Below, piece after piece: positions 7,648 to 15,014 of a DNA stretch of 64,000 bases. A program made the position numbers and the translations under genes. This stretch comes from Thermodesulfobacteriota bacterium (GTDB lineage Bacteria > Desulfobacterota > Desulfobacteria > Desulfobacterales > Desulfosudaceae): positions 1-64,000 of the forward strand of contig JBFMDX010000006.1 in the NCBI GenBank assembly GCA_040753795.1, in the 5' to 3' direction. Within the stretch, counting starts at the first letter, position 1, and every line of letters starts with the position of its first letter. The notes beneath the pieces were generated by a model. That model ran no database searches, was not told where the DNA came from, and saw only the letters and a program-made list of their open reading frames with translations.

Positions 7648-9537
7648 ATGACCGCTTCCACCCACACCTTCAAAGTACTGATGCTGGACGTTTCCAGCGG
7701 TTTTTACCGCCTGCATCGTTATCCGGTCGGCGACTTCTTCGGCCCCGTGGACCTGGGCATCCACCTGGCCTACAAGCACAACAGTCTCAACATCGGCGCC
7801 GGGCTCCTGGCCGGATCGGTCCTGCCGGGGTCCAACCGGCTGATCCTCTCCGGCATTTCGCCCTGCTGGCACGGATTCTACATTTCCTCCATGGGCGGAG
7901 CCGCCCTGGTGTTCAGCAACCTGGGGATCGACATGCTCTCCATCATCGGCAAATCCTCCCGGGCCTCCCTGCTTTACCTGAACCGCACCCACGGCGAAGA
8001 GATCGAGGCGGAACTGGTGCCGATCATGCCCGACCAGGTCTGGAAGCAGGGCCGCGGCGGGGTGTATGGCGTTATGGAGCACGCCCTGAAACGCTTCGGG
8101 CCGAAATACGAGACCGACCCGCGGGTGCTGGCCGTGGGACCGGCCTCCCTGTACACGGATTTCGGAGCCGTGTGCTCGGCGCCGGTGAAAAAAGGCGCCC
8201 TGACCTTTGCCGACACCTGGGCCGGCCGCGGCGGATTCGGCACCAAGCTGCTCCAGGAGCACGGCCTGGTCGGGATCATCTACGGCGGCACCCACATCGA
8301 GGAGGACTTCCGCAACCGTTCCGTGGCCGACCAGTGGTTTGAAAACCGATTCCAGCGCAGCATGGCGGCCAAAGACATGGAGGCCACCGCCAAATACCGC
8401 TACGATCCCAAGTTCAACACCGGCGGCACCTTCGGCGTCAACTACGCCGCCATGGAAGGCAACCTGCTGGCCTTCAACTACCGCACCATCTACTGGAACG
8501 AGTCCGAGCGCCGGAGCCTGCACCAGCGCCTGGTCCTGGACCATTATCTGAAACAGTTCAACGAGGAGACCATCCAGGCCAAACAGCAGCGCACCTGCGG
8601 TGAGCCCTGCGCCGCGGTCTGCAAAAAATTAAACGGCGAATTCAAGAAGGACTACGAGCCCTACCAGACCATGGGCCCCCTGTGCGGCATCTTCGACCAG
8701 CGGGCCGCGGAACTGCTCAACCACCACGCCGACACACTGGGGTTTGACGCCATTTCCGCGGGCGGCGTCCTCTCCTGGCTGATGGACTGCCTGGACGAGG
8801 GACTGCTTTCCCCGGAGAACCTGGGCGTCAGCGATCTGCCCCGCTGGAACCCGGAAAACTTCGACGCCGTGGCAGACTCCATGCACAACGCCCGCCTGGG
8901 GGTGGCGCTGATGGACCAGATGACCCGCGACAACGGCAACGTGCCCCTGGCTTTCGGCGCCCGCAAGTTCGCCCGTCGCCTGGCCCGGGAAAAGGGCAGG
9001 GCCGTACTTGACCGCTTTGTCTACACCGCCTTTGCCCGCCAGGGCTGGATGGTGCCCAACCAGTACTGGACGCCCGGCGCCTTCGCCCCCATGGCCATCA
9101 TGGGCAAGTATTACATGCACTACGGCCGTGATTTTCTGCCGCCCCGGGAACTGGGCCGGGAGTGCGCCCGCCGCCTGATTAAGGAGCTGATGCTGGACAA
9201 CATGGGCCTGTGCCGGTTCCACCGGGGCTGGGCCGAAGAGATGATTCCCGACATCGTGGAAAAAATTTTCGGCCAGGGGGAGAAATTCCTGCGATCCATC
9301 CATCTCGCCGCCGGCCGCATCGCCAGCCGCAACGCCTCGGTCTTCTGGGAGCCCGGCCGCGTCATCGACATGGTAACGACCTTCCTCAGGAAAAAGAAGG
9401 AGGTCGACAACCTGGCCAGCGAGGACCTGAACCGCTGGATCGACTTTTTCGACCGGGACAAAAACGCCGCCGCCTATGAATTCTGGTACGAAATCCACAA
9501 GGGAATTCACGAGTCCCTGCGGGAATTTCCGGACTGA
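7648..9537 (+). CDS. aldehyde:ferredoxin oxidoreductase (AOR) family protein
   Basis: A 629-residue cytoplasmic tungsten/molybdenum-pterin enzyme of the AOR family, which oxidises aldehydes (or a related substrate) with ferredoxin. The N-terminal AOR domain covers roughly residues 10-215. The [4Fe-4S] ligands are visible as C317, C321, C325 and the distant C522 (GLCRFHRGW). Length fits the family. There is no strong ribosome-binding site at the ATG, but a 14-codon ORF starting at 7607 with a good SD ends in an ATGA overlap with it, suggesting translational coupling. No ferredoxin or pterin-pathway gene is adjacent. A remnant of a second AOR gene with nearly the same last 20 codons lies at 24109-24171. 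Substrate unknown. Confidence 0.85.
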   Translation: MTASTHTFKVLMLDVSSGFYRLHRYPVGDFFGPVDLGIHLAYKHNSLNIGAGLLAGSVLPGSNRLILSGISPCWHGFYISSMGGAALVFSNLGIDMLSIIGKSSRASLLYLNRTHGEEIEAELVPIMPDQVWKQGRGGVYGVMEHALKRFGPKYETDPRVLAVGPASLYTDFGAVCSAPVKKGALTFADTWAGRGGFGTKLLQEHGLVGIIYGGTHIEEDFRNRSVADQWFENRFQRSMAAKDMEATAKYRYDPKFNTGGTFGVNYAAMEGNLLAFNYRTIYWNESERRSLHQRLVLDHYLKQFNEETIQAKQQRTCGEPCAAVCKKLNGEFKKDYEPYQTMGPLCGIFDQRAAELLNHHADTLGFDAISAGGVLSWLMDCLDEGLLSPENLGVSDLPRWNPENFDAVADSMHNARLGVALMDQMTRDNGNVPLAFGARKFARRLAREKGRAVLDRFVYTAFARQGWMVPNQYWTPGAFAPMAIMGKYYMHYGRDFLPPRELGRECARRLIKELMLDNMGLCRFHRGWAEEMIPDIVEKIFGQGEKFLRSIHLAAGRIASRNASVFWEPGRVIDMVTTFLRKKKEVDNLASEDLNRWIDFFDRDKNAAAYEFWYEIHKGIHESLREFPD

Positions 9538-9564
9538 AACCAGGCAGACACCCGGGCAAAAGAT

Positions 9565-11139
9565 CTACCGGCCTTCGTCGTTGGTATAGTCCAGATGCAT
9601 CAGCAGGTCGGTGCGGCCGACCAGTTCGCTGACGCTGCGCAAGCCCAGCCGTTTGAGGATATCGACCAGTTCCTGGCGCCAGGCGCTGTAAAGATTGACG
9701 ATCCGCTGGGTGGCCCATTCCAGTTCCATCTGGGTCACCAGTCCTGGATCGGTGGTGGCGATCCCCCGGGGACATCCCCGGCCGGCTGAGCACCGGGAGC
9801 AGCGGATGCAGCCCAGGGCCACCAGTTCGGCGGTGCCGACCACGACACCGTCGGCGCCCAGGGCAATGGCCTTGGCGATGTCATGGGCGTTGCGGATGCC
9901 GCCGCTGGCGATCAGGGTGACCTTGTCGCGGGCGCCCTCGTCGACCAGGAACCGGTGCACCTTGGCCACGGCGTATTCAATGGGCATGGCGATGTTCTTC
10001 TTGGCGATGTCCGGCGCCGCGCCGGTGCCGCCGTAGCCCCCGTCCAGATGGATGATATGGGTCCCGGCGGAGTAGCTGCCCACCGCCACCATGTCCACGT
10101 CGGTCGGGGTGGAAACCTTGGTCGATATCAGGGCGCGCCGGTTGACATGCTTGATCCAGTCGATGTGCTTCATGTGGTCTTCGATGGAGTAGACGCTGTG
10201 AAAGGGAAACGGCGAGAACAGGGAGATGCCGACCACCGCTTCCCGGATCTTGGCTACGGCCGGGGTGTTCTTGTCCCCCAGCAGATGCCCGCCCAGGCCC
10301 GGCTTGGCGCCCTGGGCGTACTTGAACTCGATGATCGGCACCCGCTGAATGGTTTCCTCGCGGACGCCGAACAGGCCGGTGGCCACCTGGGTGATCATGT
10401 GGTCGTCATAGGGACGCATGCGCTCCATGTAGCCGCCCTCACCGGAGCAGGAAAAGGAATTCCAGGCGGCCGCGGCCCGGACCTTGGCCAGCTGGGTGAC
10501 GTTGCTGACCGATCCGAAGGACATGCCGCCGCCGTACCAGGGAACGTCGATACGCAGGCGGGGCCGGCCGTCGTCCCGGCGGTTCAATAAAATACCGGTG
10601 TCGATCTCATCATCCCGGATCGGGACCGGCGGCTTTTCCGGGAACTTGAAGCGGATGCGGTCGAATCCGCCTTCGGACCGGCCCACCCGGTAATCGTATT
10701 CGCACTCCGGCGGCGGCGGACTGCCGGTTTCCGCCATTTTCCAGGTAGCCAGAAGCATGTCCGCCGGCCAGCGGTAATCGCCCAGGGCCTTGATCATGGG
10801 ATTCTCGACCATCCGCAGGGCCTTTTGCGGGCAGGCCCTGACGCAGAAATGATCCGCCTGTTCACAGGCGTTGCCGATGCACAGATGACTTTTGGGAGAG
10901 GCGAAGTATTTGTATCCTGGCTTTAACACGTGAACATGATAGGGGCATACCTCGGCGCATTTGCCGCAGTGGACGCAGTCGTCGGACCGAAAGATGAGAA
11001 ACTTGGCGATTTCGTTGCGGTAGCGCGACGGCGCCGGCTTGACCTCCCGGCTGACCGCGACCTGCGGCATCCGGGTTTTGAGGGTATTGGCCGGCAGGAT
11101 ATGGTTAAGTTCTTTTTCTGGTACCGAAGATTTTTCCAA
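9565..11139 (-). CDS. FMN/Fe-S glutamate synthase-like protein (GltB2-type), last gene of the Hdr operon
   Basis: Archaeal-type glutamate synthase FMN domain with an N-terminal pair of [4Fe-4S] motifs (DDCVHCGKCAEVCP and CVRACPQ), a TIM-barrel FMN region (HLDGGYGGTGAAP, IASGGIRNAHDIAKAIALGADGV) and the GltB-type cluster CIRCSRCSAGRGCP. In glutamate synthase this domain takes ammonia and 2-oxoglutarate to glutamate. The frame is open to an ATG at 11184, but that site lacks a ribosome-binding site. TTG at 11139 sits six bases after GAGGAGG and is chosen as the start (525 residues). It overlaps the upstream gene by 35 bases. The gene converges on the AOR gene with only ~27 bases between stops. 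Confidence 0.85.
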   Translation of the reverse strand: MEKSSVPEKELNHILPANTLKTRMPQVAVSREVKPAPSRYRNEIAKFLIFRSDDCVHCGKCAEVCPYHVHVLKPGYKYFASPKSHLCIGNACEQADHFCVRACPQKALRMVENPMIKALGDYRWPADMLLATWKMAETGSPPPPECEYDYRVGRSEGGFDRIRFKFPEKPPVPIRDDEIDTGILLNRRDDGRPRLRIDVPWYGGGMSFGSVSNVTQLAKVRAAAAWNSFSCSGEGGYMERMRPYDDHMITQVATGLFGVREETIQRVPIIEFKYAQGAKPGLGGHLLGDKNTPAVAKIREAVVGISLFSPFPFHSVYSIEDHMKHIDWIKHVNRRALISTKVSTPTDVDMVAVGSYSAGTHIIHLDGGYGGTGAAPDIAKKNIAMPIEYAVAKVHRFLVDEGARDKVTLIASGGIRNAHDIAKAIALGADGVVVGTAELVALGCIRCSRCSAGRGCPRGIATTDPGLVTQMELEWATQRIVNLYSAWRQELVDILKRLGLRSVSELVGRTDLLMHLDYTNDEGR

Positions 11140-12526
11140 AAATGTCCTCCTCAAGCTCTTCGAAAAACATGGCCCGCCCGACATCGCCGCGCAGGCGGCG
11201 GGCCTCGCGCATGCCCATGGCGCCCATCAGCTCGATCAGCTGCAGATGCCAGGCGGCGATCAGGTTGCGGACGCGGCCGGTGCCATATTCAAAACTGATG
11301 CTTTCAATCCGCGCGGGACAGATCTGACCGGGCCGGCAGCTCTTGCAGAGCCGGCACTCCAGGGCGATCATGAACGGCAGGAAACTGGAAACCAGGTCGG
11401 CGCCGCACAGCAGGGCCTTGGCCATGTGCTCGGGCAGGGCGATGCCGCCGCCGGCGATAAGCGTCACTTCGTCCCGCCGGCCGCCCTTGATCAGCGCCTT
11501 GTGAATGGCACGGATCATGTCCTTGATAAAGCGGGGGTTGTCCACCCCGATCTCGTCGCCGTTCAAATCGGCGACCACGTGAATCACTTCCGCGCCGGCA
11601 TCCGCCAGCGCCACGGCCCGTTCCGTTCCCCCTTTTTCCAGGGGCACCCTCACGGAGACGATCATGCCGGGGAATTGAGCCTTGATGGCGGCCATGGTAT
11701 CAAGGGCCTTTTCGCCGTCCGGGATCTCCACCAGCTTCGTTCCGGCCAGAGCCGCCCGGGGCAGTTCCGGCGCGTCCGGGTTGAGATGGAAGGCGATGTG
11801 CGGCAGATACTGCTCAATCGGCTGCAAACGGCTGTCGCCGTCGATGGCGGCCCACTTGCCGGAATCGACGAGTGCGATCAGGCCCGTCTGCGCCGCCGCC
11901 TGAATGATGTAAGGTTCCAGGCACGGCCGGCCATAGGCCGGCGGGTTCATGTCGATGATCAGCGGCATGGGGATATCGATGATCGCTGGCAACTGGACGG
12001 CGCCGCCGTTGTTTTCAAAATTGAGGTAAGACGGTTTCTTGCCGATGTCCACCGAGGTGGAGATGTATTCCCGGCCGTGGATGCCGTCCCGGGTAGGCCG
12101 GACGATTTCCGACATGTCCGTCCACATGGCGTCAAAACCATGCCCAGCGAACTTTCCCCGGTAGCCCGCCCCGGATACCGGCACCGAAGCGGTCTCCGCC
12201 TGCTGCCAGGTGCTGTGAATGATTTCCGGGGTCCAGTAGCGGTTGCCCAGTTTCTCGTACTCGGAATTGATCGTCAGGCAGAGCAGGTTTTTAGTGCAGT
12301 TCTGCACGCAGGAGAGGCAGCCCATGCATTCGAAAAACAGAAAATCCGAATATTCCAGGGTGCGGATATATTGGGCCTCCTGGCGGTAACGGTCATACAC
12401 GCAGGCTTTCTTGACGCAGTTATGGCACCGGGCGCAGTCTTCACGCCAATCTACAATGCCGTGTTTCCCGATACGCGGCAGCCGCGGGGGAACCGGCTTG
12501 GTATGAATGTGATATTTTTCTGGCAT
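11105..12526 (-). CDS. divergent FMN/Fe-S glutamate synthase-like protein
   Basis: A 473-residue paralogue of the gene that follows it. It has its own N-terminal cysteine motifs (DCARCHNCVKKAC and CMGCLSCVQNC), an FMN barrel (TLIAGGGIALPEHMAKALLCGADLV) and the C-terminal CRLCKSCRPGQICP cluster. The glycine-rich HLDGGYGGTG segment of the sister protein is replaced by HVVADLNGDEIG, so substrate chemistry may differ: it may be a non-catalytic or re-targeted GltB2 subunit forming a heterodimer. It lies 18 bases after metF within the operon. Whether it makes glutamate is unknown. Confidence 0.8.
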   Translation of the reverse strand: MPEKYHIHTKPVPPRLPRIGKHGIVDWREDCARCHNCVKKACVYDRYRQEAQYIRTLEYSDFLFFECMGCLSCVQNCTKNLLCLTINSEYEKLGNRYWTPEIIHSTWQQAETASVPVSGAGYRGKFAGHGFDAMWTDMSEIVRPTRDGIHGREYISTSVDIGKKPSYLNFENNGGAVQLPAIIDIPMPLIIDMNPPAYGRPCLEPYIIQAAAQTGLIALVDSGKWAAIDGDSRLQPIEQYLPHIAFHLNPDAPELPRAALAGTKLVEIPDGEKALDTMAAIKAQFPGMIVSVRVPLEKGGTERAVALADAGAEVIHVVADLNGDEIGVDNPRFIKDMIRAIHKALIKGGRRDEVTLIAGGGIALPEHMAKALLCGADLVSSFLPFMIALECRLCKSCRPGQICPARIESISFEYGTGRVRNLIAAWHLQLIELMGAMGMREARRLRGDVGRAMFFEELEEDIFGKIFGTRKRT

Positions 12527-12544
12527 CGCTTCTCTCTGAATAAA

Positions 12545-13450
12545 TTACAGGCCGGCGGCCAAAATCAGTTCCGGCACCACCTCTTCCCGCCCGCCGGAAA
12601 GGATGTGAATCCCGCTGAGGCCTTCAATCGATCTGATCTTTTTGATGGTTTCCAGGCATATGGCCAATCCCTCTTTGCTCTGGGCGGCCGCGTCACCGGC
12701 CGCCTTGAGCCGGTCGACAACGGCGTCCGGAATCAATATGTCCGTGTATTTTGCCCGCAGGGTTTCGGCTTCCCCGGCGCTCCGCAACGGGAGCACTCCG
12801 GCCAGAACGGCCGCCTTGGCGGTTATCCCCCGGCTGCCGACCGCTTTCATCCATTGAGCCAAGGCCTCCGCGTCAAACACCGCCTGGGTCTGAACAAAGC
12901 GCGCGCCGGCTTCCACTTTTTTGGCGAGCCGCAGAACATTGAGTTCCATCGGCTTCAGGTCGGGATGGGCGACCGCGCCGATGAGCATGGCCAAGGGGCC
13001 GGAGATTCTGGTGCCGTCCAGAAGTTCACCCGCCTCCCGCATTTTTGCGGCCGCGGCGATCAATTGAATCGAATCGATATCGTAAACATTGGCCGCTTCC
13101 GGGCTGCCGGTCAGGGCCTGGTGATGACCCGAAAGGCAGAGGATGTTGTTGATGCCCAGGGCCGCCGCGCCCAGGATATCCGACTGGATGGCGATGCGGT
13201 TCCGGTCCCGGGTGACTATCTGATAGACCGGTTCGATCCCGGCCCGGGCCATAATCACCGCCCCGGCCAGGCTCGACATAACGGGTCCATGGGGATTATC
13301 GGCGACATTGACGGCCGTCACCCCTTTTTTGAAGAACTCCGCCGCCGCTTCCACCGCCTTGCCGTCCGTTCCGGCCGTCGGGAGAAACTCCGCGGTGATG
13401 ACAAAGTCACCCGACGCTATCTTTTTTTCCAGATTACCGCTCTGCTGCAT
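12545..13450 (-). CDS. metF: methylenetetrahydrofolate reductase, MetF
   Basis: A 301-residue FAD-type MTHFR barrel: FVITAEFLP near the N-terminus, VADNPHGPVMSS, DRNRIAIQSDILGAA and LCLSGHH, all characteristic of MetF. It reduces methylene-THF to methyl-THF in the methyl branch of the Wood-Ljungdahl pathway or in methionine synthesis. In this operon it is near metV, hdrABC and mvhD, the arrangement known from Moorella-type MetFV-HdrABC-MvhD complexes, so acetogenic or oxidative C1 metabolism is likelier than methionine synthesis. It starts four bases after the upstream mvhD-like gene. Confidence 0.9.
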   Translation of the reverse strand: MQQSGNLEKKIASGDFVITAEFLPTAGTDGKAVEAAAEFFKKGVTAVNVADNPHGPVMSSLAGAVIMARAGIEPVYQIVTRDRNRIAIQSDILGAAALGINNILCLSGHHQALTGSPEAANVYDIDSIQLIAAAAKMREAGELLDGTRISGPLAMLIGAVAHPDLKPMELNVLRLAKKVEAGARFVQTQAVFDAEALAQWMKAVGSRGITAKAAVLAGVLPLRSAGEAETLRAKYTDILIPDAVVDRLKAAGDAAAQSKEGLAICLETIKKIRSIEGLSGIHILSGGREEVVPELILAAGL

Positions 13451-13454
13451 GTTG

Positions 13455-13847
13455 TTATCTCCTGCCCTCTATTGATTCTTTCAGATGCTTGATCTCGTCC
13501 ACGATCGGCTGCACGCCGTTTGGGTCTTGATTGCGGACCAGCCGCATCCGTCCCCGGCCGAGGCCGATTTCCGCCAGCAGTTCGTCCACGGCTTCCGCCC
13601 GCTTTTTCGCCCGGAGATTGCCTTCCAGAAAATGGCAGTCGCCCTGGCCGCAGGTCACCAGAATAACGCCGTCCGCCCCTTTTTCGAAGGCTTTGACCAG
13701 ATAAAGAAGATTCACCTTGCCGGAACACGGCAGGCTGACCGTTGTCAACTCCTCCGTTCCGGATTGAACCGCGACCTGACGGAGCGCCTCCGCGTCCAGA
13801 CAGTTGGCGCAGTAAAAGACACATAATTTCATCTGTTTTTTATCCAT
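13455..13847 (-). CDS. MvhD/FlpD-type iron-sulfur subunit (second copy, Cys form)
   Basis: A 130-residue hydrogenase delta-subunit (MvhD/FlpD) family protein that carries a [2Fe-2S] cluster and passes electrons to HdrA. Visible cysteines: FYCANC near the N-terminus, LPCSGKVN and TCGQGDCHFLEGN, all standard for the family. It is a diverged paralogue of the selenocysteine-containing copy two genes upstream (14546-14995); here the N-terminal motif keeps ordinary cysteines. Placed between metV and metF, it may serve as the specific link between the MetFV module and HdrA. Confidence 0.85.
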   Translation of the reverse strand: MDKKQMKLCVFYCANCLDAEALRQVAVQSGTEELTTVSLPCSGKVNLLYLVKAFEKGADGVILVTCGQGDCHFLEGNLRAKKRAEAVDELLAEIGLGRGRMRLVRNQDPNGVQPIVDEIKHLKESIEGRR

Positions 13848-13880
13848 ATCGTCGTACCCCGGCGACCTGACGCCCCGGCT

Positions 13881-14549
13881 TTATATGCGATGATCCTCGC
13901 GGACAATCACCCGGCTTCCCCCGGAAAGACTGGCCGCCCAGTTCCTGGGTGGTTCGATCCGGTTGAGCCGGTCGAGTTGCCCGATATTCTTCAGGCGCTG
14001 ATAGATCAGCTGCCAGCCGCACGGCCGGTCGGGCCTGACTTCGCAGCGGTCCTCCCGGGAACCGCCGCAGGGCCCGTTTAGCATGTGCTTGGCGCAACGG
14101 GTAATGGGGCAGATGCCGCCGTACTGATGCAGCACGCACGAGCCGCAGGCGGCGCATTTTTCCGTCCACAGCCCCCGTTCCTCCAGAATGCCGATAAAAG
14201 CCGTGTTGAGGCCGGCATAGACCGGTTTTCCGTTGAATCGCTCGGCGATGGCCTGAACGCCGGCGCCGCATCCCAGGGAAAGGACGACATCGTTCCGGTT
14301 GACGGCTTCCGCCGCCGATTCGATGAAGACATTGTCGCACTGACGTTCGATAGTGAGTTCTTCCACTTCCAGATTGAGGCCTTCCAGCTTCGAGGCAATC
14401 CGCAGGGCCGATGCAATGATGCTCACTTCCCGCTCGCCGCCGGCCAGGCACACCGTGACGCATGTCCCGCATCCGAGCACCAGAACCTTGTTATGGTCAC
14501 GCAGCATCCCCGTCAGTTCGGGGATGCTTTTTCTTTCCGCTACGATCAT
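13881..14549 (-). CDS. metV: MetV: methylenetetrahydrofolate reductase zinc/Fe-S subunit
   Basis: A 222-residue protein matching MetV, the partner of MetF in acetogens and sulfate reducers. The N-terminal half has a Rossmann-like region with GCGTCVTVCLAGG and SLGCGAGVQ. The C-terminal half is the MTHFR-C cysteine domain: CAACGSCVLHQYGGICP and RCAKHMLNGPCGG. MetV is thought to connect MetF to Fe-S electron carriers. Its start overlaps the stop of the selenoprotein MvhD by four bases, indicating translational coupling. Confidence 0.88.
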   Translation of the reverse strand: MIVAERKSIPELTGMLRDHNKVLVLGCGTCVTVCLAGGEREVSIIASALRIASKLEGLNLEVEELTIERQCDNVFIESAAEAVNRNDVVLSLGCGAGVQAIAERFNGKPVYAGLNTAFIGILEERGLWTEKCAACGSCVLHQYGGICPITRCAKHMLNGPCGGSREDRCEVRPDRPCGWQLIYQRLKNIGQLDRLNRIEPPRNWAASLSGGSRVIVREDHRI

Positions 14550-14995
14550 GCCAGAATCTCCTGTTTTTCAGTATGATGGGTTCGGCCTTCCGCCATGGGA
14601 TTGGGCCCGAGAGCGCGCACGGTCTGGATCATCTCCTTGACGATATCCACAAAACCGCGGGCATCGGCGGCGCCGATATTGACCATGCGCAGCCGTTCCG
14701 GTTCCAGTCCGGCTTCGTTCAGAAGTCGGCGGGTGTAATTGACCCGGCGCCTGGCCAGCAGATTGCCTTCGATAAAATGACAACTGCCCTCTTCGCAGCC
14801 GGCGACCAGAACGCCGTCGGCGCCGTCCTCAAAGGCCCGCATGAAATATTCCACCTCCAGCTTGCCGGTGCAGGGCGTCCGGATGATGCGGATATTGGTC
14901 GGGTACTGCAGTCTCATGGAACCTGACAGGTCCGCTGAGGAATACGCTCAATAATGGCAGCAGAAGGCGATAATTTTCGGTTCAAACATTTTCAT
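14546..14995 (-). CDS. mvhD: MvhD iron-sulfur subunit containing selenocysteine (in-frame UGA)
   Basis: Plain translation gives only a 123-residue frame from 14917 that lacks the family's N-terminal metal motif. Reading upstream in the same frame recovers it: ATG at 14995 (or 14989), then KIIAFCCHY-UGA-AYSSADLSG, then the known frame. Family members have CCHYC or CCxxC here, so the UGA (14950-14948) replaces a cluster cysteine and is best read as selenocysteine at residue 16. A SECIS-like hairpin follows at once. The rest is standard MvhD: RTPCTGKLEV and AGCEEGSCHFIEGN. The full product is ~149 residues, accepting electrons to or from HdrA. It starts ~19 bases after hdrA and its stop overlaps metV. 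No good SD is seen, so the exact ATG is uncertain. Confidence 0.85.
14913..14950 (-). promoter_or_regulatory. bacterial SECIS-like hairpin directing selenocysteine insertion
   Basis: On the minus strand, 14 bases after the UGA, GGACCUGUCAGGUUCC (14933-14918) folds as GGA-CCU / AGG-(bulged U)-UCC with a GUC apical loop. A lower CUCA/UGAG stem (14939-14936 with 14916-14913) extends it across a small internal loop. A bulged U and a loop with GU are the features known to be recognised by bacterial SelB (compare E. coli fdhF). The loop G is about 21 bases from the UGA, inside the permitted range. Seen by eye; no folding was run. Confidence 0.75.
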
Positions 14996-15014
14996 AGGGT
15001 TCTCGAGTTCGTTT

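Noticed and set aside
11039-13492. 817-codon open frame on the plus strand
   Set aside because: Lies antisense to metF and the FMN gene, shows no recognisable domain, and has the composition of a GC-rich shadow frame.
14948-14950. The in-frame TGA as a nonsense mutation making mvhD a pseudogene
   Set aside because: It falls precisely on a cluster-cysteine position, the frame is intact on both sides, and a SECIS-like hairpin follows; selenocysteine explains it better.
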